From: Ectocarpus siliculosus
Taxonomy: Eukaryota > Sar > Phaeophyceae > Ectocarpales > Ectocarpaceae
Direction: 5' to 3'
Length of the DNA: 64,000 nt
NCBI GenBank assembly: GCA_000310025.1
Contig: FN649741.1
Coordinates: 739,544 to 803,543 of the forward strand
Under the pieces are notes generated by a model. That model did not search any database. It worked only from the letters and a program-made list of their open reading frames with translations, and was not told the origin of the DNA. How positions within the stretch are numbered: position 1 is the stretch's first letter; each line of letters starts with the position of its first letter. Below are positions 9,914-22,200 of this stretch, one piece after another. The position numbers and the translations under genes were made by a program.

Positions 9914-11926
9914 TATGCATTATAGTGCTTTGATAGGCGAGCGCGACGTGTCGCGTTTTTTTTTTTTTGTTAGTTTTGTTAGTTGCCTTTTCGGGGTGGA
10001 AGAAACGGAATCATGGTCGTAGGGTGCATTTATCTTTGTCGTCGTTCCCGATGTCTTCTTGTCTACACACGGGCTAGCGCTACGTTTGAGAGTCTCAGAG
10101 CGCGTCGGTAGTGATTGGATCTGTTCATTTTTCACCCTTTGTTCTCCCAAGGACAAGGCGCAAGGTGGGAATGGAAAACACCATCGTGGTCGATAGCTCT
10201 TGACACACCGATCGCCGGGCTGTTGTCCATCCTCCATCCGGACGAAGGAAGCGACGTACCTAAAGCGGTGTATCTTTGAAGCAGTTTTCGTGGTAACGGT
10301 GTGTTGGTTGTGTTGTTGTGTGCATAGTGTGCATACGCCCTGCCAGGAGTGGTTCTGACTTCCTCCATCCATTTTCCCCCATTTGCCATTACCTGGGTCT
10401 TGGTAAGGCTCACGCGAGAAGAAGTGGAAAATTCTGTGTGCTTACCGTGGTGCACGAAGTGCCCCCTTCCAAGTTCGTCAGTCAGTTGAAGTCATAACGG
10501 TCATGTGAACAGCAGCCAATCGACGCCTATCCAGTTGTTGCAAAAGTGGAGCTTTTAAGAAGAGGCGGAGTATCTACGGCAGATGTTCGGCGAACCACAC
10601 ACTGTCCCAGAAGCTTAAGGTGTACGATGGTAACTCCCTCTCGAACAAGGAAGGCAGGGCATCCGCTCAACAAACCAATCAATCAAGTGGATTCAATGGT
10701 TGATTACTGTATTATGTGAGCAAGTCTTCCCACGAGCCGACTACCGCAGACACATGGTGCTTGTAGATTCCCTACAAACACAACGCGATGGAGCTACTAA
10801 ACCGATGGATTTCTAAACCTTGAGAGAACAGATACCAGAACGGCTTTCAACGGGAAAACAACAGCAACAAGATCCACTGGCCCCGAACCGAATGGTCGGG
10901 GTGCAACCTAGCTTTTCGTTCAGACGACACTCAAGCGATAAGATGCCGAAATCACAACCTAAAACTTCCGGATACCGGACAAGGGAGACTTCCATCCCTT
11001 GCTTGCGATCTCGAAACCAACTACGCACGTTTCCGAAAATTCATGTATTGTACTTAAAGTTTACGAGCACTGTAAGATGCATATGTACACGTACAAACAA
11101 GCGTGTTTGGGCACGACTGAAAATAACACCAACAACAGACCATCAAAATACCTAGGGTGGCGAACCCCGTGCGCATCAAATACCTCTTCCGAGCCTCAAA
11201 TATCCTGCCGGCTTCTTCTCCCCATTCAAAAAATAATCCAAAACACAACGGGACCGAAAATTCAACAATCGCCAAAATTCGGAACAATAAATGCTCGTTA
11301 CCGACGCCGCGAGCAAACGCCATCCTAGTTCAACCGTTGCCAAGCACCTTGCGCTCTTGTGTCTTTCCCAAACCAGTTGACACTAAGGCACCATCAGATG
11401 CGTCACAATACGCGCAGCACAAGCTACGCTTGTCTAGCACCCCAACAAAAAGGGAGAAGTACCGCACCACCATCTCTCAAAACAAAAAAACTAAAAGGAT
11501 GCACTGAAAACTTGCTCCGAACCCCCGAGTCGCTGTGTGAGCGGGTTCCGGATGTCAATGCTCACACATCGGAAGACACGAGACGGCTTTTTACAGCGGT
11601 TTCCGACACACGTTAAAATCCTTATACGTCCAGACGTCCAACCAAATGAAAGGAGGCCTTCGTTCGCGTACGTCATACACGACGACCATGATGTGCAGCT
11701 GTTCCGCGGGAAAAAGCCGTTTCGATCTCCAAAAATGCTGTACATACGAGTCCAATTTCTTGGGGGCACGCCCGGCCCGTTGCATCAACGGCAGAAATTT
11801 TGTGGACGCGCGAAACAAGACGCAAACACGGTCGTTAACGATGCTAATGGGGAATGAAGCTAGCCAAGCGCATGGCGCGGAAGAGTCTCTCAGGCATATT
11901 GGCGGACTGTACGCCGATCTGACGCG
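9804..11926. other. Convergent intergenic stretch, probable 3' UTRs of the bromodomain and AMMECR1 genes
   Basis: About 2.1 kb between two stop codons that face each other. Only short unrelated ORFs occur. The least random is a 106-codon plus-strand frame at 11537-11857, which overlaps an equally open minus-strand frame and has no recognisable domain. A T run lies at 9957-9968. I see no exon with convincing splice sites. Confidence 0.5.
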
Positions 11927-14900
11927 TCAATAAGGCTGGGCGAGCCTTCTCATTTCCAGGTACTCTTGGTACGGCAGCTTGTGCTTCGAGCTCTGGTAGC
12001 GGGTGACCTGACGGGTAACGCGGGTGCGAGTATGGCAGGAAGATGGTGGATCGCTTATACAAATTAGTCTTTTGCACGACGCACGCTGCCGTAGCAGGGT
12101 TGTAGATCCACGCGGAACTCGGGGCACAAGCACTGAAGTAGTGCTTGGCCGCTCGCGATAAGATTTGACACTCAGACCACGTTCATACGTGAAGAATGTG
12201 CGCGCGTTACAGCTACGATACATCGCACAAGACAAGAGGCGAAGCCAACGTTTACCAATGCTGCCACTTCTCGCGACGGAAAAACTGGCTGTCGGTCTAC
12301 AAGGAGCACCGCGAAATGTTGATCGTTTATGTGCAGAACGCCTCTCGACTACGCTTCACCTCGCCTCGCTGCGAGATGAACCAAAGCTAAACACGCCCCA
12401 CAGGGAGGACATGGGAGGCGGCATTCACCCCGTTAACCGTCGGGCTGTTGGACGCAAAGCGCCTACAATAGCTGGTCTGACGCTCGCCAGTCTTACCTCT
12501 ACGCCCGCAAGGAAAGCCCTGTCCACTACCCGCTTGTACCCGGCCTTACGCACTAGCCGTGAGAGGGTCACCTTCCTGCTCCAACCTGACAAGACAGCCG
12601 AACGAGGGGTGTCGTAAAACTATTTCCGCGCAGCGAAAGAGTTAATGTACCGGGAAGCGCAATGCAAATCATGTATGTGTTGTGTGTTCGTCCTACTTAT
12701 TCTGGCGCCAGTCTGCACACCTCTCACATACATCGACCCAACTATCAAGCCCTCAAGATGCAACCCGCGCAAACGCAGGGTCAAAGCGCGCCTGTTCCAT
12801 TCGCGAGCCATAACACAGCAGTTGCACCGCTACTCAAGGGGGGGGGGGGGGGTGGAGTTCTCTCATGTTTCGCGTGCCTTGCCGGTTAGACAAGTGACCA
12901 CGAGTCCTCACATTGTTCCTACAGGACCGATTGCCGATGGCCAATCGTTCCTTCCTACTTTGCCAAAAGGTGGCCCAAAAATGTTTTCCCTAGCCAATCA
13001 ATCTATCCTATCGATATCACTCCTCGCCTTCCCAACCTACTTCCTACGGGAGGGGAAGGGGGCTTGGATCGCTTCGTGTTTCGTTTCGCGCACCTTGTTC
13101 TGCCGCCACCTCCGGGAGGAAAGTGGCGCTGTAACTCGACCCCCGATCGTCGTCAAACTTGATCACAATGCCGTGCACGCCGATCTGTTTCGTTGCAAAC
13201 AATCCGACAACACAACAAGACAGGCAACGGTGGTGGGGGGTAAGATGCTCGGCGGAAAGGAGATGGGCACGGAAGCAGGAGGTGTATAGTGTTCACTGGC
13301 ATCCGAATCAGCGCCTGTTCAGACAGAAAACGAGCGCCGGGCGTCCACCCCAAGCCGTTCGCCTGCCAGAGCAATAAGAGGTGGTCGCTTTTCCACACCA
13401 CTTTGATCAACTCGATAAGCACGCAAAGGTACAGACCGTCAGCAACATTTTTGTACAACAGACCGGGGTTTACTATACCATAGAGCGCAATCAAACAACA
13501 CACCTTAGGCACATCGTCACATACCTCCCAGTCTTCCCAATGTTGGGCCGGCTCGTACTTGACAAGAAGCGAGACGGAGACGTCGAGGGAGGCGAGTTCT
13601 GGCATCTCGATCGGTGCGAATCTCCTGTCATTTAACGCGCTGCTCAAGGTGGCACAGGCCAGCACACATGGCAAGGGAAGCAAGCGTAGCGCACGGTCGG
13701 TAGGCCAAGCTGTAAAAAGAGCCCACAAATCATCAGGAGGAACTTGCCCATACGACAAATACAACGAAATTGCAGCAGCAGCTACGCAAGCGGCTCCGCT
13801 CCTGCCAACCTGCTGTAGGTGTAGTCTCTGAGCTGCGAGATGGCTTGAGGATGAAGGGTTCCTATGCAGCCCCGCAGGGACTCCGTGCCGTGCTCGTGCT
13901 TGTCCCAAGTGACGAACATGCCGCTGCGGAAGCGAGTGCGGGCAAAGCGGGGCTGTGGCGGGGTAACACACGTGAAAACGGCGCGGTTCTCCGGTGGAAG
14001 TATTGAGAGCCTCGGAGGTCTCGCTCAGCTAGATTGACGTGACAGACGGGGACGGATTCAGTCAGAAAGCCAGTGTCGGCGAGAAAAAATCGCCGCGCTA
14101 TCCTTACTGCCAAACAAAAATCTTGCACATCAGAAACAGCAGTGTCTCTCTCGGAATCTCTACCCTGCTTTTGCAGCCGTCAAACAGCGCACGAAAAAAC
14201 AAACACACAAAGACCCCAGTCTGCTTTTACACCCGTCAAAGATTGCACAAAAAAAAAAGACAAAATAGGCTGCACACGTGTCCCACCAGACGTATCTCGT
14301 GGAGAACGATGGAGGAGGTGGCTCGATGTTGTTGAAGTGGGCGATGATCACATCTGACGACAACCGAGCGGGAGGGAGACAAATTACCGGAACAGCAGTG
14401 TGTGAGTACCACACGGAAGGGGAGCCGGTCCTTGCTTGGGCGGTTGTCAAACGGGCCAACTCGGACACGAATATGTGGGACCTTCTCCGAAGTGTGCCAA
14501 GCAGGGGCTTCCACTTCGACGATGGCCACCGTTAAAGTACGTGGCATCTCAATTCGACGCGATAGAACCATATGCGAAGGTCCTTCGGTGATTGTATGCA
14601 TATTTTCTGACGAGACAGAAGCCGGGAGAGGAGGGACAGAGTGGCCGGGTCGGAACTTGAACTTGAACTAGAAAAATGCCTTCATCGGGATACATGTACT
14701 TGTAGTCTAGTTTGGTTTTTTAGTCTTCCGTAGACTTTTTCTGTAGTAACACCGCAATTACCCACGTCGGGGGCCACGGCGCGACATGCACAACGGCATG
14801 TTCCAAAAACCACTCAGGCCTCCAGCTTCCTATACGTCACGGCTCAGCGTAGTGAGAAAGCGCTGTGCTCTATACTCAATCTCTGGTGTGTAGGAGCCAC

Positions 14901-15127
14901 GGATGGCTACAACATGAACATGAGCACACCAACACCCACCACCTACCGAAGCAGTAGGCGCACATTTCACGCGTCGCCTGCAGCGTCTCGGCAGGAGGCC
15001 CGGCGTCAGCTTGCTGCTGCAGCCCGCTGCTGCTGCTGCTGCCGCCGCCGTCGCGAGAGAACTGCCGCTCTTGCTCCGCGCGGCTGCTGCCGGCGCTGGT
15101 CGGGCTCCCAACGAGTGCTGTCGCCAT
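11927..15127 (-). CDS. AMMECR1: AMMECR1-family protein, seven exons, 253 residues
   Basis: AMMECR1 proteins are highly conserved from archaea to humans; their biochemical activity is not established. Exons in transcript order are 15127-14947, 14353-14292, 13952-13810, 13639-13525, 13184-13094, 12585-12497 and 12007-11927. They total 762 nt, exactly 254 codons with the stop. Family landmarks appear in order: EMCAYCFDVIIAHF (about residues 55-68), [11 protein letters not shown], the hallmark LRGCIGT (107-113), [65 protein letters not shown] and VTRYQSSKH near the end. Most of these motifs are split by introns, and every junction phase fits. The N-terminal 50 residues are low-complexity Ser/Gly/Gln. 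An in-frame ATG at 15241 is an alternative start. The intron at 12586-13093 contains two dispersed repeats. Confidence 0.93.
12669..12717 (+). repeat. Dispersed repeat B, copy 1 (AMMECR1 intron)
   Basis: About 48 bp similar to 39506-39551, sharing TGTGTTCGTCC and TCTGGCGCCAGTCTG in the same order and spacing. Confidence 0.6.
12841..12976 (+). repeat. Dispersed repeat A, copy 1 (AMMECR1 intron)
   Basis: About 130 bp matching 52081-52207 in reverse orientation. One end has a 33-bp exact match containing AACGATTGGCCATCGG in reverse; the other end has CATGTTT-GC-TGCCTT followed by GTGACCACG-GTCC. The copy abuts a run of 16 G. Confidence 0.75.
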
Positions 15128-16263
15128 CCTGCTCGTGCGTGATGGCCCCGAACCCAACCTACAGGCGCGTAGTGAATAGGGTGGTTCGAAGATGGGTCCG
15201 TAGTCCGTAGCGTGCGTTCCCGCCACGATAGCGACCAACAATATCGAAGACTGGAGGGAAGAAGATATAACATTCCAAAACCTCTTGTCTGTCTCGGTGT
15301 ACAGCAGTACAAAAGTACAAAGGCACGCACAGCATTTTACCGGGGCGTGAGGGGCGCGATCGGATCTTCTTTTTCAGAAGATAAAAAAAAGGTCAACCGC
15401 AACTTCAAAATGGGCACCAATTCGACGAGTTCTCCGGAAACATCTCGGGGAAAGCTCAGCACCTTTTCCACGAAAGGAAGTTTACCATTCGCTAACAATG
15501 TCCAGAAGGGAGAACTACTGGCGCCCTTGCTCTGGTAAGTTATACGTATTCCCGAACCAAGCGCAGGTCGGGATGTGTCGAGAGTCGAGAGCTGATCCGG
15601 AGAACGGGAAATAAATATGAAAATGTGGGTCGTCGTTGACTCGATGTTTGGCTTCTCTTGTGTGTATTCGAGGTTCACGAGTCGGCCATGAAGTTGAGAT
15701 CTCGATCCAACGGGATAGAAACCATACATCCTAGACAAGATCGTACCACGTCGTTCGAAAAGCAGACAGAGTAACGGGGCCCAGCCCGAGATACTACAGC
15801 AGTCAGTGTGTATCGAGCTCTGTGAATACCAGGTTCTTCCAGTCGCAGAGTAGAGAAGCGCACGCCGCCATGCCCAAATTCTCGTCACACACGCACAGAC
15901 GCTGACAGGACGGAGAGGGATAGACAGTTCAGGCATGTGTTCGTCGCATATCTAGCCACTACCTCGCCACGGCTCTCACCTGTTGTAAGCTTTCGGTTGC
16001 CTGAGAGAAGGGTCCACAGCAGTAGTTTGACGCGAGTTGAGCTCTCCGTCCCAGTTTCAAATGCACTGACATGTACAGCGGCGTTTTTCATACGGGGATG
16101 CATGGGGCTCCGTGAATCGAAATACAATACAATACAACCGAGGGTGTGGATCACGTGCTGCTCCTGGCACCCCAGACCTGTGTGCTGCTGCTCGGAGAGG
16201 AAGGTGGTGCGTGTACAAGCAACTGGACAGCTGGGGGTGTCCGGAGCTTGGTTGATCGAAACC
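15128..16263. other. Divergent intergenic region between AMMECR1 and SF3A3
   Basis: About 1.1 kb between two start codons on opposite strands; it must contain both promoters. I see no recognisable exon or named regulatory element. Overlapping short ORFs (for example 15337-15936 minus and 15937-16611 plus) show no domain and are best read as chance frames. Confidence 0.45.
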
Positions 16264-19200
16264 ATGTCGTCTTCGTTGCTGGAGAGAGCGCGAGGTTTCC
16301 ACGAAGACCTCGAGATCTACGAGCGTGGGATCATCGACCAATTGGAGACCAAGCCGCGCACCCAAAAGGTGGGGGGATCAGCAGCAGCGCGCACCCGCGT
16401 GTGCGGTAAGGGCGGCAGTTGGCCTTCCGTAAGATTGATAGCAGCTGTGTTGGGGGGGAGGGAGGGTGATTCTCTAAGTCTGCCTCAAGTTTTCCTTATA
16501 GGTAAGCAGGGTTGTTGGTCCACGAAGGATCTACAAGTGGAGGTTCGAGACTGCGTCCGCTGCAGTGAAGCGCGCAACCCCCTTTCGTGGGGGCCGATGT
16601 CAGGGCACTGATGGCGACTCTGTCGGATCGCACGCTGTTGGTTGCAACAGAGGGTTTGTTGCTGCTTCATACTGTCGTGGAGCCAGAGAGATATAGGTTC
16701 CTTGGTGCGTGTTGAATCGCAGACCGCCGCTATCCCGCTATCCACGTCATTGTTCCCAGCTGGTTGTTCCCACCCCTCCCACCTCTGTGTGATGCAGCAA
16801 AGATGCTGCTGCAGACCCCCTCCACTACCCTCACCCTTTCATTGGTGGTGATTTAGGAGACTGGCGGTGCGAGTCAGCTGTGGCGTCGACAACAGTGTAG
16901 TGCACGGCAATAAGAGAGCCGGTGTTTTTTGGGTATGACCAATGTACTGGGTTCGTAATCGTGAACGATTTTTGATTTCACCAGAGAGTTTGTCCTTCCG
17001 TACCTTGCCAACTCGTCCCTGCAAAGCCATGATATCCTCAGAAAGTTGCTTGTCCTAGACTGCTCGCAGACGTGCTGACAGCACGCCTCGCCTGCTTGAT
17101 GCCATGAGCCACGTATCGTCTCGACACTTGGCGGCATTCTGGACTCAAGTTCTCTCCCCTCCCTGTGCTTCTATCTGCGCGACCAGGAGCGCGTGGCACA
17201 ACAACACCGGATAGCCAACCTCTGCGACGGGTCCACCGAACGCAGCCAAGGTCTCCATGAGATTTATGAAGACACTGACGGCTCCATGAGGGAAGAGGTG
17301 AGAAACACAAGCATGTCTTCTGCCCTTAGGAGCATGGTGCAATCCACCCTCTGTCCCGATACTAGCGCCCAAGCGCGATCTTCATCGTTTCTCGTCAACA
17401 CAAGCAGTCCTTGCGCTGTGGCCCATTCCACGCCTGCTATGCGCGCCTGTGGCTTACTCTCCACACGGTGCACGCTTTCTGGGCAACAGGTGGCGTCAAT
17501 GAGGGGCCAGAAAGTAATGGATACCTTCTATGACCGGTTGAAGGAGACTTGGAGCTACCACACGCACCATCCGGGACTGCCGGTGAGAGCCCGGAAAGGA
17601 GAACGCCTTCACTGGAGAGTTTTCGTCGAGAGGAGCGCTTTGCGGCATTTTGTGTGTACCCGTTTGTGGCATGTTTGTTTTAACCGGAAGCCAAGCATTT
17701 TTCGAGGAAATAATGTCTGGCCTTTCGTGTTGCTGCAGAAATCTTCTCGGTGTGGACAGACTTTCGCAAAGGGTTTATCTTTGCTGCATCCCCCTGTTCA
17801 GAGCGCATGCCCAACGCTTCCCGCGCACTAAATAGAACTTCACACCTGTCCCATTGCGCTGTAGAGCGGTCGGCCTGACTCCGGCTTGTTTTACGGGCGC
17901 TGGCTGGCTTTGGTTCACAGTCAAGAGTGCCGACTCCGCCAAACTTGTTTCGTTGTCGCGTGCGTTTTGACGGTGGCTGTGGTGGCTGCTTGATTGCTTT
18001 AATGCTTGCCCTTAGGTGACATTCGGACCGAACTTGGAGGCAGAGACGGAGGTGAAAGTGCAGTTCTCCGGAGAAGAGCTCTACGGCAAGGTGAGACACT
18101 GCTGCTGCTGCGCGAGTGCCGGCGTGCTTGGGAGGGGGGGAGGTGTACCGTCTCCTCTGCTTGTGTACACGTGATAATCAGGAGGCAAGGATAAGGGTGG
18201 CGGCGATGGTGAGCTCTGTGGTGCTACAATCTGTGCCATGTTGTGTTTATTGTCGAGGTTGTGTGCATATGGCCGTGAAGATGCTATCGATCAATGCCAT
18301 TCTCACGACATTCCTGCACGCACCGCCTGCCTCTTTTGATTTAATTCTGCCTTCATCGTCGTCGTCGTCGTTGTCGTTGTGGTGTTGGCGGCGTGTAGTT
18401 CTTCGACCTGCACGGCATGTTCGTTCGGTGGGTCAACCTTCCTCAGTGCAAGGACAAGCAGCTGGACTACTCGCAGTTCCTACAGGCCTTGGGAAGGTTC
18501 GAGGACATCCCGGAGCAAGAAAAGGTGCGGTTAAGCTAGCCGCTTGCCGTGGTGTTGCAAGAGGAAATACTCAAGGTCGTTGCGCCGTTGGCGTGCAAAA
18601 CGGGAGGGACGGAAGATTGGCTTCAGCGTACACCATGCCCCAGTGTTTCTCTTGTGTTTGGTTGGTATGTTGACGTGAACCTGATGGAATGACCTTATTT
18701 TTTCGTCGAGGTAGGAGAGTTTTCAACAACATTTCTGGAGCAGAAGAGGTACAGTTTTCGTTGCGGGTTTCGAGGGGCTAGCGGGCCCAAACCGTGGAAA
18801 ATCGAAGGCGAGCCGGTCTCTCCCCCTCTCCATGCTTCTCTTTCGTCGTCGGCATTTCTGTTTTGCGTACCGATTGTGCTTGCCAGTGTCCTCATTGTTA
18901 GGTTTCATTGCTGAGGCGGTTCTCTCTGCTTGCTGCGTCATTGATCGCGATGGTGCATTGCTACTGTCTTCCGTCCCCGAGTTCTGCAACGAAGCAGCAG
19001 TCCCAACACCCGACACCTTGCCGTGCTCGTTCTGACCCCCCTTTTGCTCTTCTCGCCCGGACAGCTTCGCGGGAAGGCCTACGCGGGTTTCTTGGCGGAC
19101 CTGAGGGAGTACCTGGGCGGCTTCCTCACTCGCACACAGCCTCTCGTCGACCTCGACGAGGTGAGAGGAAGCAGTGACTTGAATTGAGTTTTTTTTTCAC

Positions 19201-22200
19201 ATTTTTGACTAGACATAATATATTTCGGTTTCATGTTTGCTGTCTCAGTTTTCGATGTCAATTCACGTTTGCTGCTCATTATTTTTTTCAGCTTCCTATT
19301 GCGGTCCAATTTTCGATGCTTCTGTGTTTTTGTTCTTCGGGTAGAACGTTGGTTCGCTTCACCTAACTGCTGTATTTGGCGCTTATCGGTGTCTATTTTT
19401 GCCGACCTCGCTTCCTTTGTTCTTACCGTGGCCTCATTTCCTTACGTCGAACCGTTTTTATCGTCTTGGGTTTTGGACTACGCTGACGGCTCTAGCGTTA
19501 TTTATTCCATTGCGCGCCGCTTTTCGCACGTCTCTCTTGCTTCTATGTATTCATTTTAGGTGCTGGGTGACACGGACAGCTCTTTCGAGGAGGCCTGGGA
19601 GGCGGGGACGTTGCCGGGGTGGACGTCTGGGCGAGCGGCGGCGGCGGCAGCAGCAGCAGCAGCAGCGGGGAAAGGCGGCGCGGCGGCCCCGCGGGTGCTG
19701 GACTTGAAAAAGTGAGCTGTGGGGGCAGGCACTGCTGGTGGTGGTTTGTGCGTAGGTGGTGTTTTGGGGCAGTGTTGAATGGTTCTGTTGCTGTTGGATG
19801 GCGTTGTGTGTTGACACGCACAGCCATGTTGTTGTTGTTGATGGGAGTGATGACATCACGGGGTTGTTGTCGATAACTCGCCAAGTGCCCGTCGGTACGC
19901 GGGTAGGTAGTTACCGACGACACAAATGAAGTCTAGGTTGGGTATTTGCATTGGTGTGCCCGTTGGTGTCGTGGGCAGTGATCGCCACCAATCACCGCAA
20001 GTTTGATCCGCTGACGTGCCGTGTTCGCAGGGTGTATGGTGTGCCCGCATGAGGTCGCCATTGTGGCACGGTGTTCTTTTCTCCCAAGAACGGTGCTGCC
20101 GTGCTCATAACGCGACAGCTGTGGGTGGTTCTGAGCGACTTGTGAAGGAATGTTATTGTTATTGTTGTTGTCTTCACGTTAAAAACCATTCCGATTTCTC
20201 TACCCAGTGCCTCCCTCTTTCTGTACACTGATCTAACACTTGAAGCGATCGATTGGAGGGTGGGAATTTTGAATCACCAACCGTTGTGCTGAGGAGGCCT
20301 TAACATGAGCGATGCACGCGTGTGCCCGGTGCTGTGGTCGTCTTCTTGTATGCGTATCAGGTTCCACGACGCGGACGAGCTGCGCGCTTTGGGCATGGAC
20401 CGCCTGAAGGAAGCTCTTCAAGCCATCGGACTCAAGTGCGGCGGTACCCTGGAGCAGAGAGCGGATCGGCTCTTTTCTGTGAAGGGGAAAAAGCCGGAGG
20501 AGATCGACCAGAAACTCAAGGTACTGTACCTCAAGACAGCAAACTAGTGTACACACTTGATGAAAAATCTTGTCTTTGACATATGGTCAATTGTAAACCC
20601 CTCTGGCTTATATAAGGGGAATTCGATTTTTCAAACAGCCCATTTATTTTCTTTGGGGCAGCACCGCTTGCCTGCCATGCATGGATTCCAGTTCCTCGAA
20701 ATTGGTATTCAGCCGTGGGGTCATCACGTTGTTCTCTCCACCTGACAACGCCAATAATTCGCGGTCATGACACCACAGAACCATGAACCGCTAGACCCGC
20801 TGAGGATTTTTTTTTTGGTTGTCGCCACATGGATGTTGATGCTTGTGTTACGACCGGCAGCAGAGGAACAGCAAGATACTAGGCCAACCGCTGGCTCATC
20901 CTTCCACTGAAACGTTCCCCTGTACTTACGATCCCTTCTCCTTTTTGGTTGTGGTGATTTTTTCCCAGGCGAAGGGGAAAAAGGAGGGGAAGGGCGTGAG
21001 CAACGGAGTGGCGCCGGGCCACGGTGCGGACCCAAACGCGAATGGCCCCGCTGGGGGGGGGGGGGGGAGGGGCGGCGGGAAGGAGGAGCGGCGCAAACAG
21101 CTCGCTGCTCTAGAGACAAAGGTGACCCGAGAGTTTCATGCCGGGATCAATTGGTTTGGGTTTATGTTTGGGAATGTCTTGAAAGGTTTGGTGGAGCTTG
21201 AGATCACTTGTAGTCGGGCACGCTGTGTGGTACGATGGAGGCCGTTTGAGAGTTTCTTGTGGGTTGTGCTATTAGGGGTTGTTCCGGTGGCCCGCATTCA
21301 AGGCCAAAGCACACGCGGCAGTGAAAACAAGATTGGGGAATGGTTGTCGACGGTGCGATGCGGCACGCAGAGAGAGCCAATGACATCCCTTCTTTGTGTA
21401 CGGTGGAGTCCATGAAGCCTCAAACTAGCAAGAATGCCGGCAGGTTATGAGGAACAGCAGTTGTAATTTATGAAGAACAGCAGTACAAGATTTCCATTTC
21501 TAGCTCTTGATGAACCCATGACCTTGGTTGTTGTGGTTCATCCACATCCCGTCGAACAACGGTGGTGGTGGCAGAGGAAGTGGGGTGTCCACCCCCACCG
21601 GAAGCTGACAGTCCCGTGGCTCCCACAAGCAGTGGAGGCAGCCAGGAGCAATGGAAAAAATCAGACGAGTTGATGACCTTGGTTGTTGTGGTTCATCCAT
21701 ATCCACCGTTGCTGTTGGTGATGTAGGCGCCGACAACAACCGAAATGCTGGTGACCATCTTCCCCCCTTTTTTTTTTGCCTTCACGCCTGTTATTGGCTC
21801 TGGCCATGGTGTCAAAAAGGTGAAAGCGCTTCTAGAGGTACAGACGGACACACTAGAGTCGACGAAGCGGCAGGTGGACAAGAAGCACACTAGGACGGTA
21901 GAGGAGCGCGACCAGGAGATCCAAGAGGAGGAGCAAGGAGCTCTCCCGGAGTTCAACGAGGTCGGTGCCCACATGTAGTCATGTCTTGGGTTGTCATCGT
22001 CGTTGTTGGAGTTGTATTCGCAATACTGGCCGTTCTAGTGCCAACTTCTGCTCTACATGTGTCTGTCGAAAATACGTTAGTTCTCAGAGATCCATTCGTA
22101 TGTCTGTCAGATCAAAGGGGCGATGGGCCCACATCCAACCATCCAACCGATACGGCCCAACCGAAGCGACCGATGACGTCACTCGACTAGGCCAATCAAA

